A program made the position numbers and the translations under genes. Positions 1-8,888 of a stretch of 22,557 nt of DNA are shown piece after piece (position 1 is the first letter of the stretch; each line of letters begins with the position of its first letter). The notes under the pieces were generated by a model that was not told the DNA's origin, did not search any database, and saw nothing but the letters and a program-made list of their open reading frames with translations. The stretch spans positions 1-22,557 of the forward strand of contig CAMWRO010000018.1 of assembly GCA_947176615.1 (NCBI GenBank), read 5' to 3'. Origin of the DNA: an uncultured Porphyromonadaceae bacterium. Its GTDB lineage: Bacteria; Bacteroidota; Bacteroidia; Bacteroidales; Muribaculaceae.

Positions 1-80
1 GTGGTGACCGATTTATCCATGTATGAATTTCTTCGGAACTGTTGCGTTAAGTTAGTGACATTGGAGTGAACCTATACCCT

Positions 81-869
81 TCACTGCATATCGGGCGATA
101 GAGTGACGCAGTCATTATAATTCAACTTAGGTTCTGTAAGTTTTATATTTTTAGCCTCAAGATCAAACTCAATATAAAGCAGACAAGAAGCATTGACATT
201 AACCTCATCCACTTTTGCGGGGATGAATTTCGGCATACTTCTCACAAGCCGTCTTGCCTCGCTATCAAGTGATGGATGCAAACTGCTGATAACAGAGAGT
301 CCACTTATATCCCCTTCCCGTGATACAATAAAAGAGACAACTACGGTTCCATCTATCTTTTGCTTGTATGCATCCTTGGGATACCGAAGATTTTTAGCAA
401 TAAACTTGTCAAGAGCCTCTTTCCCTCCGGGAAACTGAGGGCGTATGTCAGGTCGATAAAAGACATAAGTGGCTGTATCAATCGGCAAATTCGGGTCGTC
501 AATCACCACCTCTTCGCCTGTGAACTCCCTAACCACCTCCAAAGTATCGGTATTTTCAATGGGGTTAACCGGTGCTTGCTCCGTAATCGGTTCTGCATTA
601 ACAATATCATTGCGGATAGCGGTCTCCCCCTGACATGCAGCCAGAAACATCGAGGTCGAGATTCCAGCCAAAGCGACTGCTTTTCCAGCCATGCGGCGCG
701 CCGACAGCTGAGTTTCAAGATAGACGACCTCAGCCTCGCATTTGGGACATGTACCGGCACACTCACCTTGGTAATGACAATCGGAACTGTCATACCCAAT
801 CTCGTTTGCCTCGGCTATCTGCCGACGGATTTCTCTCAACACCCGGCATATCGATTTCCCTCGTGTCAT
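81..869 (-). CDS. Cys4 zinc-ribbon / TonB C-terminal domain membrane protein
   Basis: This 262-residue protein has three parts. A cytosolic N-terminus carries four cysteines at about 31, 37, 41 and 44, spaced C-x5-C-x3-C-x2-C, which looks like a zinc ribbon. A hydrophobic segment spans about 62-79. A TonB C-terminal domain at about 142-238 begins at PQFPGG and includes GTVVVSFIV and a SMPKFIPAK segment. TonB proteins pass inner-membrane energy to outer-membrane receptors, but many Bacteroidales proteins with this domain have unknown partners and no ExbBD-type gene is nearby. The frame stays open upstream to 1157. I chose the ATG at 869 because family members start near the GKSICRVLREIRRQIAEA segment and because a good promoter lies at 898-929, inside the longer reading. 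The gene is divergent from the restriction operon and shares its AT-rich composition. Confidence 0.85.
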   Translation of the reverse strand: MTRGKSICRVLREIRRQIAEANEIGYDSSDCHYQGECAGTCPKCEAEVVYLETQLSARRMAGKAVALAGISTSMFLAACQGETAIRNDIVNAEPITEQAPVNPIENTDTLEVVREFTGEEVVIDDPNLPIDTATYVFYRPDIRPQFPGGKEALDKFIAKNLRYPKDAYKQKIDGTVVVSFIVSREGDISGLSVISSLHPSLDSEARRLVRSMPKFIPAKVDEVNVNASCLLYIEFDLEAKNIKLTEPKLNYNDCVTLSPDMQ

Positions 870-897
870 TTTGATGTATTTTTTATGGTTTAGATTA

Positions 898-929
898 CAA
901 ATATACAACTTACAATCATCAAATGCAAA
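898..929 (-). promoter_or_regulatory. Bacteroidetes-type promoter of the TonB-domain gene
   Basis: Read on the minus strand, TATATTTG (898-905) matches the -7 consensus TAnnTTTG exactly. A TTTG (926-929) lies 20 bases upstream as the -33 element. Transcription would start near 893 and leave a leader of about 24 bases before the ATG at 869. Confidence 0.7.
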
Positions 930-1014
930 CATTAGCAGACAATCATCAATTGAGTCCGACAAAATCAAATCAGATTCAGCATTCAGCAGCGAACCTTTCC
1001 CCAAGGACATCCTC

Positions 1015-1045
1015 TTGACAAATCCAACTATTTTTACTATTTTTG
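1015..1045 (+). promoter_or_regulatory. Promoter of the restriction-modification operon
   Basis: TTG at 1015-1017, a 20-base spacer, and TATTTTTG at 1038-1045 fit the Bacteroidetes -33/-7 pattern. Transcription would start near 1050, about 36 bases before the nuclease ATG. This promoter is divergent from the one at 898-929. I saw no clear operator palindrome and no controller (C) protein gene. Confidence 0.7.
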
Positions 1046-1085
1046 CATACTTAACAACCAGTTTTAAATCTGCGAAACCCTCTGT

Positions 1086-2549
1086 ATGAGCGATAAATTT
1101 CATCATAACATTCCGTTCAACAGGAAAGACCCGCTTTCCATCTACGAGTTTAGCCAATCACTAATTGGCCATTCTCTCCATTCTCTTTTGGGGGATGATG
1201 TCATTTCTCAGAATCGCAAAGGAAAAGGGGGGTTAGGTCAAATGGTTGAAGAACTGTTCTTCAACTATGAGATTAATTCAAACCAAGAAGCTGATTTTGC
1301 AGAAGCTAATCTGGAACTAAAATGCACGCCGCTATTAGAGTCTAAAGCCGACGGGGCATTTCGGATAAAAGAAAGATTGGTGTGTACTATGATTGACTAT
1401 TTCGAGCTGGTCAACACCCGATTCGAGGACTCGCATTTGATTGCCAAGTGCAAACTAATGCTACTACTTTTCTACCTACATGTAAAAGGGACTCCCACCT
1501 ATGACTATAAGTTCTTGTTCAGAATACTGTGGCAGTTACCCGAAAAAGATTTGCTTTTAATAAAAAAAGATTATTGCACAATCGCAGAAAAAGTACGTCG
1601 AGGAGAGGCTCATCTACTTTCAGAAGGAGATACGCTTTATCTTGGAGCATGCCGCAAGGGGCAAAAAGGAGATTCTCCGCAAAGACAACCTTATTCAGAC
1701 ATTCGGGCCAACAAACGCGCATTCAGCCTAAAACCGGCATATATGCGCTATATTCTCAGCCATGTTACAGAATCAGGCAACAACCATTATAGCAACTATT
1801 CCGTTCCCGCAGATGTTCAATATGAACTTGTAAGCCAACAAGAACTTGAATCAAAGTCATTTGAGCAAATTATATTACAACGGTTTGATGCCTATCGCGG
1901 GTTAGACTACCTCCAGATATGCGAAAAACTTGGCATAACTCCATATCAGTCTAAAAGCAAATATGCAGATGTAGCCGGTCTTATTGCCTCAAACGGAAAA
2001 AGTAAGCGATTGACACATTCCGACGAATTTGTCAAATCCGGAATTATAGTGAAAACGCTTAGACTTAACACAAAAGGAATGCCTGAAGAATCAATGTCGT
2101 TCAAGAATATTGATTATCAAGAAATTTTTGACAATGACGAATGGGTCGATTCAGAACTTTACGAACTTTTTACAAATCGCTTTTTATTTGTGGTATTCAA
2201 ACCATCGGACAATGCCACTATAACTGTCCGCAATAACAAAACAGGGACAGACACGATAGAAGGTTCCTATATATTGGACAAGGTTTTCTTTTGGACAATG
2301 CCGACTGACTACCTGCAATTAGCTACCGAATATTGGCAAAATATTCGTGAAAATGTATTAAACAATAACATTCGCCTAAACGCATTTTGGAGTATTCGCG
2401 ACCACAGATACTTCCATGTAAGACCCAAGGCCCGCAGAAAGACTGACACCGTTCCTAATCCCAATGGCGGTACGGCCGAAAAATATTGTTATTGGTTCAA
2501 CGCTGACTTTGTAAAACAAATAATTGATAATTCTTCATCTGATGTATAA
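1086..2549 (+). CDS. Type II restriction endonuclease, Sau3AI/MutH family, predicted GATC-specific
   Basis: The 487 residues nearly equal the length I recall for Sau3AI (about 489). The N-terminal half carries the MutH-type active site: E55/E56 in VEELFF, D70 in EADF, and E77-L-K79 in LELKCTP. The register D-x6-E-x-K falls at the same numbers as E. coli MutH D70, E77 and K79. A glycine-rich RKGKGGLGQ segment precedes it. The C-terminal half (about 240-487) fits the second MutH-like domain that in Sau3AI lacks catalytic residues and helps bind DNA. Sau3AI cuts before GATC, and that specificity is inferred here from family membership and from the rarity of GATC in the window. The methyltransferase follows with an 8-base overlap, so the two should be co-transcribed and translationally coupled. 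Confidence 0.9.
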   Translation: MSDKFHHNIPFNRKDPLSIYEFSQSLIGHSLHSLLGDDVISQNRKGKGGLGQMVEELFFNYEINSNQEADFAEANLELKCTPLLESKADGAFRIKERLVCTMIDYFELVNTRFEDSHLIAKCKLMLLLFYLHVKGTPTYDYKFLFRILWQLPEKDLLLIKKDYCTIAEKVRRGEAHLLSEGDTLYLGACRKGQKGDSPQRQPYSDIRANKRAFSLKPAYMRYILSHVTESGNNHYSNYSVPADVQYELVSQQELESKSFEQIILQRFDAYRGLDYLQICEKLGITPYQSKSKYADVAGLIASNGKSKRLTHSDEFVKSGIIVKTLRLNTKGMPEESMSFKNIDYQEIFDNDEWVDSELYELFTNRFLFVVFKPSDNATITVRNNKTGTDTIEGSYILDKVFFWTMPTDYLQLATEYWQNIRENVLNNNIRLNAFWSIRDHRYFHVRPKARRKTDTVPNPNGGTAEKYCYWFNADFVKQIIDNSSSDV

Positions 2550-3882
2550 CATTTCGGATTCATCACATTCCCATACACTTTGCGAGCCATTGGCTGCATA
2601 CAGCCGTTCTTGCCAGTCACCGACATTATTTCCCCTTGAAAATATTGAAACTTCTCCGTCTGACATAAGAGTCGTTGAATTATTTGCAGGAGTCGGAGGC
2701 TTTAGAATCGGCCTTGAACGTGCATCACAACGATTCAAAACCGTATGGAGTAATCAATGGGAACCATCGACCAAACGACAGGACGCATCAATAGTATACT
2801 GCAATCAATTTGGGCCGGAAGGACATTCCAATGTTGACATCAACCAAATAGACACGACAGAAATTCCTGAAGCAGACATACTTGTGGGAGGTTTCCCCTG
2901 TCAGGACTATTCGGTAGCCACCACCTTGAAGAATGCCGGAGGTATTGAAGGAAAAAAAGGTGTCCTTTGGTGGCAGATACACCGAATATTAAGAGACCAT
3001 CCTAATCCGCCCAAAATACTCATGCTTGAGAATGTTGACAGACTCCTCAGCTCTCCTGCATCACAAAGAGGACGCGATTTCGCAATCATACTTGCATCAC
3101 TGAGTGATTTAGGGTATGACATTGAATGGCGTGTAATCAACGCGGCAGAATACGGAATGCCACAACGTAGACGACGCACATACATATTTGCGTTCAAAAA
3201 AGACACCAATATAGGAAAATCACTCCAATCTCCATCTGACTGGCTGTATAAGGATGGAATTATGGCCAAAGCATTTAGAGTGACCAGATCTGATGCGCCA
3301 TTGACAACATTCACCATAAATGGAACATTGTCAGAAGTCTCTCAAACCTTTAACAAAGGTAAATCGACAACTCCGTTTAAGAACTCCGGGATAATGATTG
3401 ACCGTACGGTATACACCGTTGCGACAACACCGTCTTACAACGGGCCATTTGTCACATTGGGAGACGTTCTGATTGACGAGTCCGAAATACCATCCGATTT
3501 CTTTATAAATGATAATGACATAGACAGATGGCGTTATGCCAAGGGGGGAAAATCGGAAAAACGCATTAATAAAACGACCGGGTACGAATACAATTATTCG
3601 GAAGGCCCAATGGCTTTCCCCGACTATCTCGACAAGGCGTCACGCACCATCATTACCGGAGAAGGAGGGGCTTCACCATCACGGTTCAAGCATATTGTTC
3701 TTACTCCAAGCGGACGCTATCGGAGACTGACTCCGATAGAACTTGAGCGACTCAATATGTTTCCGGACAATCATACCAAGGGGGCAACTGATACCCGTAG
3801 AGCCTTCCTAATGGGAAACGCCCTTGTAACCGGCATCGTTGAAAGAATCAGCATTCAAGTTCTCAAATATTTCAATTCCTAA
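2542..3882 (+). CDS. DNA (cytosine-5) methyltransferase, partner of the Sau3AI-like nuclease
   Basis: The enzyme methylates C5 of cytosine, presumably within GATC, to protect host DNA. With the ATG at 2542 it has 446 residues. Visible motifs: motif I VVELFAGVGGF (about 44-54), motif IV GGFPCQ with catalytic Cys120, motif VI MLENVDR (ENV 163-165), motif VIII QRRRR (208-212), a variable target-recognition stretch at about 225-360, then motif IX RRLTPIELERLNMFP and motif X GNALV near the C-terminus. The start ATG lies inside the nuclease stop region (ATGTATAA); a TTG at 2524 in frame is less likely. About 43 residues precede motif I, longer than in most C5 methyltransferases, and no internal ATG would shorten this. 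The gene converges on trkH with only 15 bases between and no visible terminator. Confidence 0.92.
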   Translation: MYNISDSSHSHTLCEPLAAYSRSCQSPTLFPLENIETSPSDIRVVELFAGVGGFRIGLERASQRFKTVWSNQWEPSTKRQDASIVYCNQFGPEGHSNVDINQIDTTEIPEADILVGGFPCQDYSVATTLKNAGGIEGKKGVLWWQIHRILRDHPNPPKILMLENVDRLLSSPASQRGRDFAIILASLSDLGYDIEWRVINAAEYGMPQRRRRTYIFAFKKDTNIGKSLQSPSDWLYKDGIMAKAFRVTRSDAPLTTFTINGTLSEVSQTFNKGKSTTPFKNSGIMIDRTVYTVATTPSYNGPFVTLGDVLIDESEIPSDFFINDNDIDRWRYAKGGKSEKRINKTTGYEYNYSEGPMAFPDYLDKASRTIITGEGGASPSRFKHIVLTPSGRYRRLTPIELERLNMFPDNHTKGATDTRRAFLMGNALVTGIVERISIQVLKYFNS

Positions 3883-3897
3883 TATTCTGACTTGCTG

Positions 3898-5367
3898 TCA
3901 CTTGCGCCAGAAGGTGCGGGAGAAGATGATGAGGACGGTGAATAGTTCGAGGCGGCCGATGAGCATGATCAGGGCGAGGAGCCATTTGCCAGCATCGGGG
4001 ACAATCTCGTAGGAGCCTCCATAGCCTGTCACGCCAGCTCCGAGACCGGTGTTGCTTATACAGGAGAATGCCGAGAAGAAGGAGTCGACAAGTGGCAAGC
4101 CGAAGGCTGTCAGCACAATACCGCCGACCATGATGATGATGACGTAGAGGCAGAGGAAGGCGATTACCTTTGAGACGAGTTCGCCGGGGACAACCTTGTC
4201 GTTGACGCGCACGGTGTAGATGTTGTTGGGGTGGATGCAGCGGTCAATCTCGTTGCGGCAGTTCTTGAACAGGTATATCATTCGGTCGATTTTGGCTCCG
4301 CCGCTGGTTGACCCGGCACAGGCGCCGAAAAACATCAGGGCAAAGACGAGGGCGAGGCAGAAGGTGCCCCAGTTTTCAAAGTTGGTGACCGTGTAGCCGG
4401 TTGATGTTATGGTGGATATAATCTGAAACAGGGGGTCGAGGGTCAATGCCTTTACCGATGTTCCCTGCCCGTGATAGATGATGCCGCAGACAAAGAACAG
4501 GTACATCAGGAGTATAACTTTGAGATAGGCGCGGAACACGTCATTTTTCCATATGGGGCGAAACTCGCCGTGGGCGGCTCGGAAAAGCAACGCGAAGTTG
4601 ACTCCGCCGAGGAACATGAAAACGGTCATGACGACCTCGATGTAGGATGAATCCCATGCCGCAAGACTCGCGTCCTCGGTCGAGAATCCGCCGGTCGACA
4701 TGGTGCTGAAAGCGTGGCATATCGACTCGAAAAGGTTCATAGGCCCGATCAGCAGCAGGACGAAAAGCATTATGGTCAGGAGGATGTAAATCGCCCACAA
4801 TCCCTTGGCTGTCTGACTGATGCGCGGCCGCAGCTTGTCGTGGGTAATGCCTGTGACCTCGGCATTGAACATCTGCATTCCCCCCGAGTGGTTCAACATG
4901 GGGATTACCGCGAGGGTGAAAAGGATGATTCCCATGCCGCCGATCCACTGCATGAGGCTGCGCCACATTATGACGCCGTGGCTCAGATGGCTGATGGAGG
5001 TGAGGACAGTCGCGCCGGTGGTTGTGAAACCTGACATCGCCTCGAAAAAGGCATCGGAGACGCTAAGGGGTACTTCCATCAGCATGAATGGAATCATGCC
5101 GAAGATTGAGAAGAAGACCCAGACAAGAGCGGTCAGCAGGAATCCTTCGCGTTTTCCCATGCTGTTGCTGGTCGGGCGCAGGCCGAATGTCATGACGGCT
5201 CCGGCGCCGAGCGTGGCGGCCATTGACCAAGCGAATGCTTTCCAGTCGTCCTCGCCGTAGACGAGACAGGTTATCAGCGGGACGGCGAGAAAGACTCCCT
5301 CTATCATGAGGAGCCACCCGATGACCCTGAGCAGTATGGGGAAATTTATGATGACGCGTTTTGCCAT
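3898..5367 (-). CDS. trkH: Trk/Ktr potassium uptake channel subunit TrkH
   Basis: This is a 489-residue inner-membrane K+ channel-like protein with roughly ten or more hydrophobic segments. The four pore-loop motifs of the superfamily are recognisable: FTTTGAT (about 114-120), STGGFS (about 224-229), TSTGYT, and SNTGLG nearer the C-terminus. Each carries the selectivity-filter glycine. WIGGMGI and the SGGAKIDR segment are typical of TrkH. The start is 2 bases after the trkA stop, so translation is likely coupled, and TrkA gates TrkH. It is the last gene of the minus-strand operon and nearly abuts the convergent methyltransferase gene. Confidence 0.95.
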   Translation of the reverse strand: MAKRVIINFPILLRVIGWLLMIEGVFLAVPLITCLVYGEDDWKAFAWSMAATLGAGAVMTFGLRPTSNSMGKREGFLLTALVWVFFSIFGMIPFMLMEVPLSVSDAFFEAMSGFTTTGATVLTSISHLSHGVIMWRSLMQWIGGMGIILFTLAVIPMLNHSGGMQMFNAEVTGITHDKLRPRISQTAKGLWAIYILLTIMLFVLLLIGPMNLFESICHAFSTMSTGGFSTEDASLAAWDSSYIEVVMTVFMFLGGVNFALLFRAAHGEFRPIWKNDVFRAYLKVILLMYLFFVCGIIYHGQGTSVKALTLDPLFQIISTITSTGYTVTNFENWGTFCLALVFALMFFGACAGSTSGGAKIDRMIYLFKNCRNEIDRCIHPNNIYTVRVNDKVVPGELVSKVIAFLCLYVIIIMVGGIVLTAFGLPLVDSFFSAFSCISNTGLGAGVTGYGGSYEIVPDAGKWLLALIMLIGRLELFTVLIIFSRTFWRK

Positions 5368-5369
5368 GA

Positions 5370-6707
5370 TCAGCTGAAAAGTTTCTCGACTTTGTGGATA
5401 ACTCCGTTGAGACAGAAGACGACGACCGAGTCGCCGGGACGGATAACCGTGTTTCCGGTAACAAGCATGCCTTTGCCGTCCCTGACAAGGCCGGCGATGG
5501 TCATGTCGCGCGACAGTTTCAGGTCTTTGACCGGGGCGCGGGTGACTTTAGCACCCGGCTTGACCACGATTTCGGCGACTTCGGCATCGGCGAGCGCCAT
5601 GCACTTGGATGTCGAGGAGTCAGCGTCGAGAAGAATCTGGAATATGCGGCTCGATGCGAGCAGTTTCTTGTTGATTATGGTGCCGATATTAAGACCCTCG
5701 GCTTCAGAGATGAACTGAAGGTTCTCGACTTCGGCTATGGTCTTTATCACTCCGAATTCCTTGGCCGACAGACAGGTCAGGATATTAGTCTCGCTACTGT
5801 CAGTCAGGGCGACAAATGCGTCCATGTCTTCGATTCCGGCCTCACGCAACGCATCGGTGTCGCGGGCATCGGCATGTATAATCTGGGCGTTGGGGCATTT
5901 TTCAGAGAGTCTGATGCACTTTTCGCGGTCAGTGTCGAGAATCTTGAAATTGTAGTTGTCGCCCACCATAGCTGCAAGGCGGATGGCGATGCGGCTGCCT
6001 CCCATGATGATAACGTCGCGGATGCGTCGGGCAGTCTTCCCGCATATATCTATAAGCTCGTCGACGTGGTCGCGGGTTGTAGTGAAGTAAAGGATGTCGT
6101 TGGCGCGCACATAGTCGTCGCCTCGCGGGATGATGGTCTCGTGATTGCGCTTGATGGCTGCGACGTGGAAATTGTGCTGTGTCATGGCGAGTTCCTTGAG
6201 CTGCATGCCGATGAGTTTGGCATTGTCGCGCAGTTTCACGCCGACGAGTATCAGCTCGCCGTCATGAAGTTCCCACCAGTGGCGCACCCAGTTATGTTCA
6301 AGCGCGGTGACTATCTCCATCGCGGCAAGATATTCGGGATAAATCAGGTCGTTGACTCCTATACCGTTAAAATAGTCACGGTTCTCGGGGTCTTTGTACT
6401 CGTAGTTGTCGATGCGGGCCACGGTTTTTGTCGCGCCGAGGCTCGACGCTATCGAGCACGCCATGACGTTCTGTGTCTCGTGGGGAGTCACGGCGATAAA
6501 CAGGTCGGACTCCTCGTTGACACCGGCCTGACTGAGTGCGCGGAATGATGTCGGGTTTCCGGTATAAGTCAACAGGTTATAATTGGCATCGAGCACTGCG
6601 AGTTTCTCGGCATCAACGTCAATCAGCGTAATATCCTGTTCCTCGCGCGACAGCAGTTTGGCGAGGTGGGAACCCACTTCACCGGCTCCCGCTATAACAA
6701 TCTTCAT
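5370..6707 (-). CDS. trkA: Trk system regulatory subunit TrkA (two RCK modules)
   Basis: This 445-residue cytosolic protein is the nucleotide-binding gating ring for TrkH. It shows RCK_N (1 to about 125) with the GAGEVG Rossmann loop at 7-12 and the acidic TLIDVD strand end. RCK_C follows (about 145-225), then a second RCK_N (about 230-350) and a second RCK_C (about 370-445). The second Rossmann loop reads GGSRIA, not GxGxxG, so nucleotide binding there may be weakened; this asymmetry is common in TrkA. The start overlaps the end of dxs by 29 bases, and trkH follows after 2 bases, so dxs, trkA and trkH form one operon. Confidence 0.95.
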   Translation of the reverse strand: MKIVIAGAGEVGSHLAKLLSREEQDITLIDVDAEKLAVLDANYNLLTYTGNPTSFRALSQAGVNEESDLFIAVTPHETQNVMACSIASSLGATKTVARIDNYEYKDPENRDYFNGIGVNDLIYPEYLAAMEIVTALEHNWVRHWWELHDGELILVGVKLRDNAKLIGMQLKELAMTQHNFHVAAIKRNHETIIPRGDDYVRANDILYFTTTRDHVDELIDICGKTARRIRDVIIMGGSRIAIRLAAMVGDNYNFKILDTDREKCIRLSEKCPNAQIIHADARDTDALREAGIEDMDAFVALTDSSETNILTCLSAKEFGVIKTIAEVENLQFISEAEGLNIGTIINKKLLASSRIFQILLDADSSTSKCMALADAEVAEIVVKPGAKVTRAPVKDLKLSRDMTIAGLVRDGKGMLVTGNTVIRPGDSVVVFCLNGVIHKVEKLFS

Positions 6708-8655
6708 GACGTTTCTGAGTTAGTGAGACAATCGTTCTGTAGATTCCGTCGGCATCAAATCCACACATTGCTTTCAGCTGCCGGGGTGTCCCTTGGGCAA
6801 TGAATCGGTCGGGAATACCGAGGCGAGTGACGGGCAGAGAATATCCGTGGTCGGCCAGCCAGTCGACGACAGCCGATCCCATGCCACCTTCAAGAGTGCC
6901 GTCCTCGACGGTGATGACGGGGGCGCCTGACTTGGCGACCTCGTCGAGTATAACCTCGTCAAGCGGTTTGAGGAAAATCATGTCATAATGGGCCACGCTG
7001 ACACCTGTTTCCACCCGGGCGCGCTCGATGGCAGCGGTGACATCTGATGCCACAGGGCCTATCGACAGGATGGTCAGGTCGGTTCCCGAGGCGAGTTTCT
7101 CGCCTCGCCCGACGGTCAGTGCGCGCGGGGTTTCATCGGGCACATTTTCGCCGTTTCCACGGGGATAGCGTATAGCCATCGGGCCGTCATTGTTGAGCGA
7201 TGATGTCAGCATCAGGTGCCGCAGGTAGTTCTGGTCGCGGGGCGAGGATACTATCATGCCGGGTATGGAGCGGAGGTAAGTGAGGTCGAAGGCCCCGTGG
7301 TGGGTCGCGCCGTCTTCCCCGACCAGTCCGGCTCGGTCGAGACAGAATGTCACCGGCAGTCGCTGGAGGGCGACGTCGTGGATGATGTGGTCATAGGCCC
7401 GCTGGAGGAATGAGGAATAGATGGCGACGTAGGGGCGCATTCCCTCTTTGGCGAGGCCGCCGGCAAATGTCACGGCGTGTCCCTCGGAAATGCCCACGTC
7501 AAACGTGCGCTCGGGGTATGCCTCGGCAAGTCGCGCCACCGATGTGCCTGACAGCATCGCGGCAGTGATGCCGACGACACGGTCGTCGCGGGAGGCGAGG
7601 TCGACGAGCATCTCGCCGAAAACATCCTGATACTTGGGCGCGAGTTCTTTCCCGTCTTTTATCTTAGCGCCTGTCCCGGGGTCGAATTTTCCGGGAGCGT
7701 GCCACGATGCGGGGTCTTTTTCGGCCGGTTCAAATCCTTTCCCTTTGACGGTGCAGAGGTGGAGGATGCGCGGGCCTTTCATGTCCTTTATATCGTTGAG
7801 GACTCCGACGATGCGGTTGACATCATGGCCGTCAAACGGGCCGAAATATCTGATGTTGAGTCCCTCGAAAATGTTCTGTTTGTCGCTGAGGAGCGATTTC
7901 AGGCTGTTGTTGAAACGCAGAATCTTTCCGCGTTCTCTCTCTGACACGAGCCCCATGCGGCGCAGTCGGTGATATATCTTGTAGCGGAAGTTGTTATATC
8001 CCTTGGAGGTGGTCAGATGGGCGAGGTAGGAGTTGAGCGACCCCACGTTGCGGTCAATCGACATGTCGTTGTCGTTGAGGATAATGAGCAGGTCGCTGTT
8101 AGAGTTGGCCGCATTGTTAAGGCCCTCGAAAGCGAGGCCGCCGCTGATAGACGCATCGCCGATTACGGCTATTACGTTTCGCTCGGGGGTCTCCTTTTTG
8201 AGCGAGGTCGCGACCGCCATGCCGAGGGCGGCTGAAATGGAGTTGGACGCATGTCCGGCAGCAAAGGTGTCATATTCGCTCTCGTCGGGATTCGGGAAAC
8301 CGCTCAGACCGCCCAGCTTGCGGTTTGTGTCGAAGCGGTCGCGGCGGCCGGTCAGCAGTTTGTGACCATAGGCCTGATGGCCCACGTCCCAGACGATGCG
8401 GTCGTAGGGGGTGTTGAAAACGTAGTGCAACGCCACAGTCAGCTCGACGGCCCCCATGCTTGAGGCGAAGTGTCCGGGATTGGATGACAAGGACCCAATC
8501 AGAAAATCCCTGATTTCACCGCACACCTGAGGGAGTTCTTCGGGGCGCAGCTTCCGCAGGTCGGCCGGAGAATCGATTTTGCTCAAAAGCGGACCGGCGA
8601 CCGGGCCTTTTGAACCGGGACTATTGGTATCAGTGCTTGCCATCTCGTTTTCCAT
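6679..8655 (-). CDS. dxs: 1-deoxy-D-xylulose-5-phosphate synthase
   Basis: Dxs condenses pyruvate and glyceraldehyde 3-phosphate to DXP, using thiamine diphosphate, as the first step of the MEP isoprenoid pathway; ispD of the same pathway is at 21765. Visible features are SSNPGHFASS with the conserved His at 62, WDVGHQAYGHKLLTGR, the TPP motif GDASISGG...NDNDMSI (166-200), GISEGHA in the pyrimidine-binding domain, LDRAGLVGEDGATHHG, and a C-terminal transketolase domain. The ATG at 8655 gives 658 residues; an ATG at 8643 (654 residues) is equally possible. The frame extends to 8715, but that adds residues not expected in the family. The gene overlaps the small membrane protein upstream by 26 bases and trkA downstream by 29. 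Confidence 0.95.
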   Translation of the reverse strand: MENEMASTDTNSPGSKGPVAGPLLSKIDSPADLRKLRPEELPQVCGEIRDFLIGSLSSNPGHFASSMGAVELTVALHYVFNTPYDRIVWDVGHQAYGHKLLTGRRDRFDTNRKLGGLSGFPNPDESEYDTFAAGHASNSISAALGMAVATSLKKETPERNVIAVIGDASISGGLAFEGLNNAANSNSDLLIILNDNDMSIDRNVGSLNSYLAHLTTSKGYNNFRYKIYHRLRRMGLVSERERGKILRFNNSLKSLLSDKQNIFEGLNIRYFGPFDGHDVNRIVGVLNDIKDMKGPRILHLCTVKGKGFEPAEKDPASWHAPGKFDPGTGAKIKDGKELAPKYQDVFGEMLVDLASRDDRVVGITAAMLSGTSVARLAEAYPERTFDVGISEGHAVTFAGGLAKEGMRPYVAIYSSFLQRAYDHIIHDVALQRLPVTFCLDRAGLVGEDGATHHGAFDLTYLRSIPGMIVSSPRDQNYLRHLMLTSSLNNDGPMAIRYPRGNGENVPDETPRALTVGRGEKLASGTDLTILSIGPVASDVTAAIERARVETGVSVAHYDMIFLKPLDEVILDEVAKSGAPVITVEDGTLEGGMGSAVVDWLADHGYSLPVTRLGIPDRFIAQGTPRQLKAMCGFDADGIYRTIVSLTQKRHEDCYSGSR

Positions 8656-8818
8656 TCTTGATATATTTCTTATAAAGCGGCACCCACACGACGATGCCGG
8701 ATGCCACAAGGACAAATATCACGCGGAGCGACATGGGCTGCGACACCACGACGATGTAACACAGCGCAAGCCACAGCAGGGCGATAAAGCCAAAACGTAT
8801 CTTAGTGGATGTATCCAT
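8630..8818 (-). CDS. Small two-helix membrane protein upstream of dxs
   Basis: This predicted 62-residue protein begins MDTSTKIRFGF. It has two hydrophobic helices at about 7-27 and 31-50, separated by SQPMS, and a basic C-terminal tail (KKYIKNGKRDGKH). I do not recognise a function; similar tiny proteins sit beside dxs in other Bacteroidales as far as I recall. The ATG at 8818 is preferred over a TTG at 8848 that opens the frame. Its stop lies 26 bases inside dxs, so it leads the dxs-trkA-trkH operon and lies downstream of the -7 box at 8889-8896. Confidence is limited by its small size, but the open frame, two clean helices and promoter placement support it. Confidence 0.65.
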   Translation of the reverse strand: MDTSTKIRFGFIALLWLALCYIVVVSQPMSLRVIFVLVASGIVVWVPLYKKYIKNGKRDGKH

Positions 8819-8888
8819 CTCAAACAAATCTATGCTCTCTCTGCACAACCACTCCGGGATAACGGGGCACGATTGTGCAAATCAAATG

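Noticed and set aside
1..69. Open frame entering from the left edge (22 codons to a TGA)
   Set aside because: Too short to distinguish from chance and not recognised as the end of any family.
870..1157. N-terminal extension of the TonB-domain protein by 96 residues
   Set aside because: It runs through the gene's own promoter and into the divergent nuclease gene, and lacks family similarity.
5980..6020. TrkA second Rossmann loop GGSRIA as a damaged gene
   Set aside because: The frame is intact and degenerate second RCK loops are common in two-module TrkA proteins.
5394..6548. A 384-codon open frame on the plus strand opposite trkA
   Set aside because: Antisense shadow of a well-supported TrkA gene with no recognisable motif.
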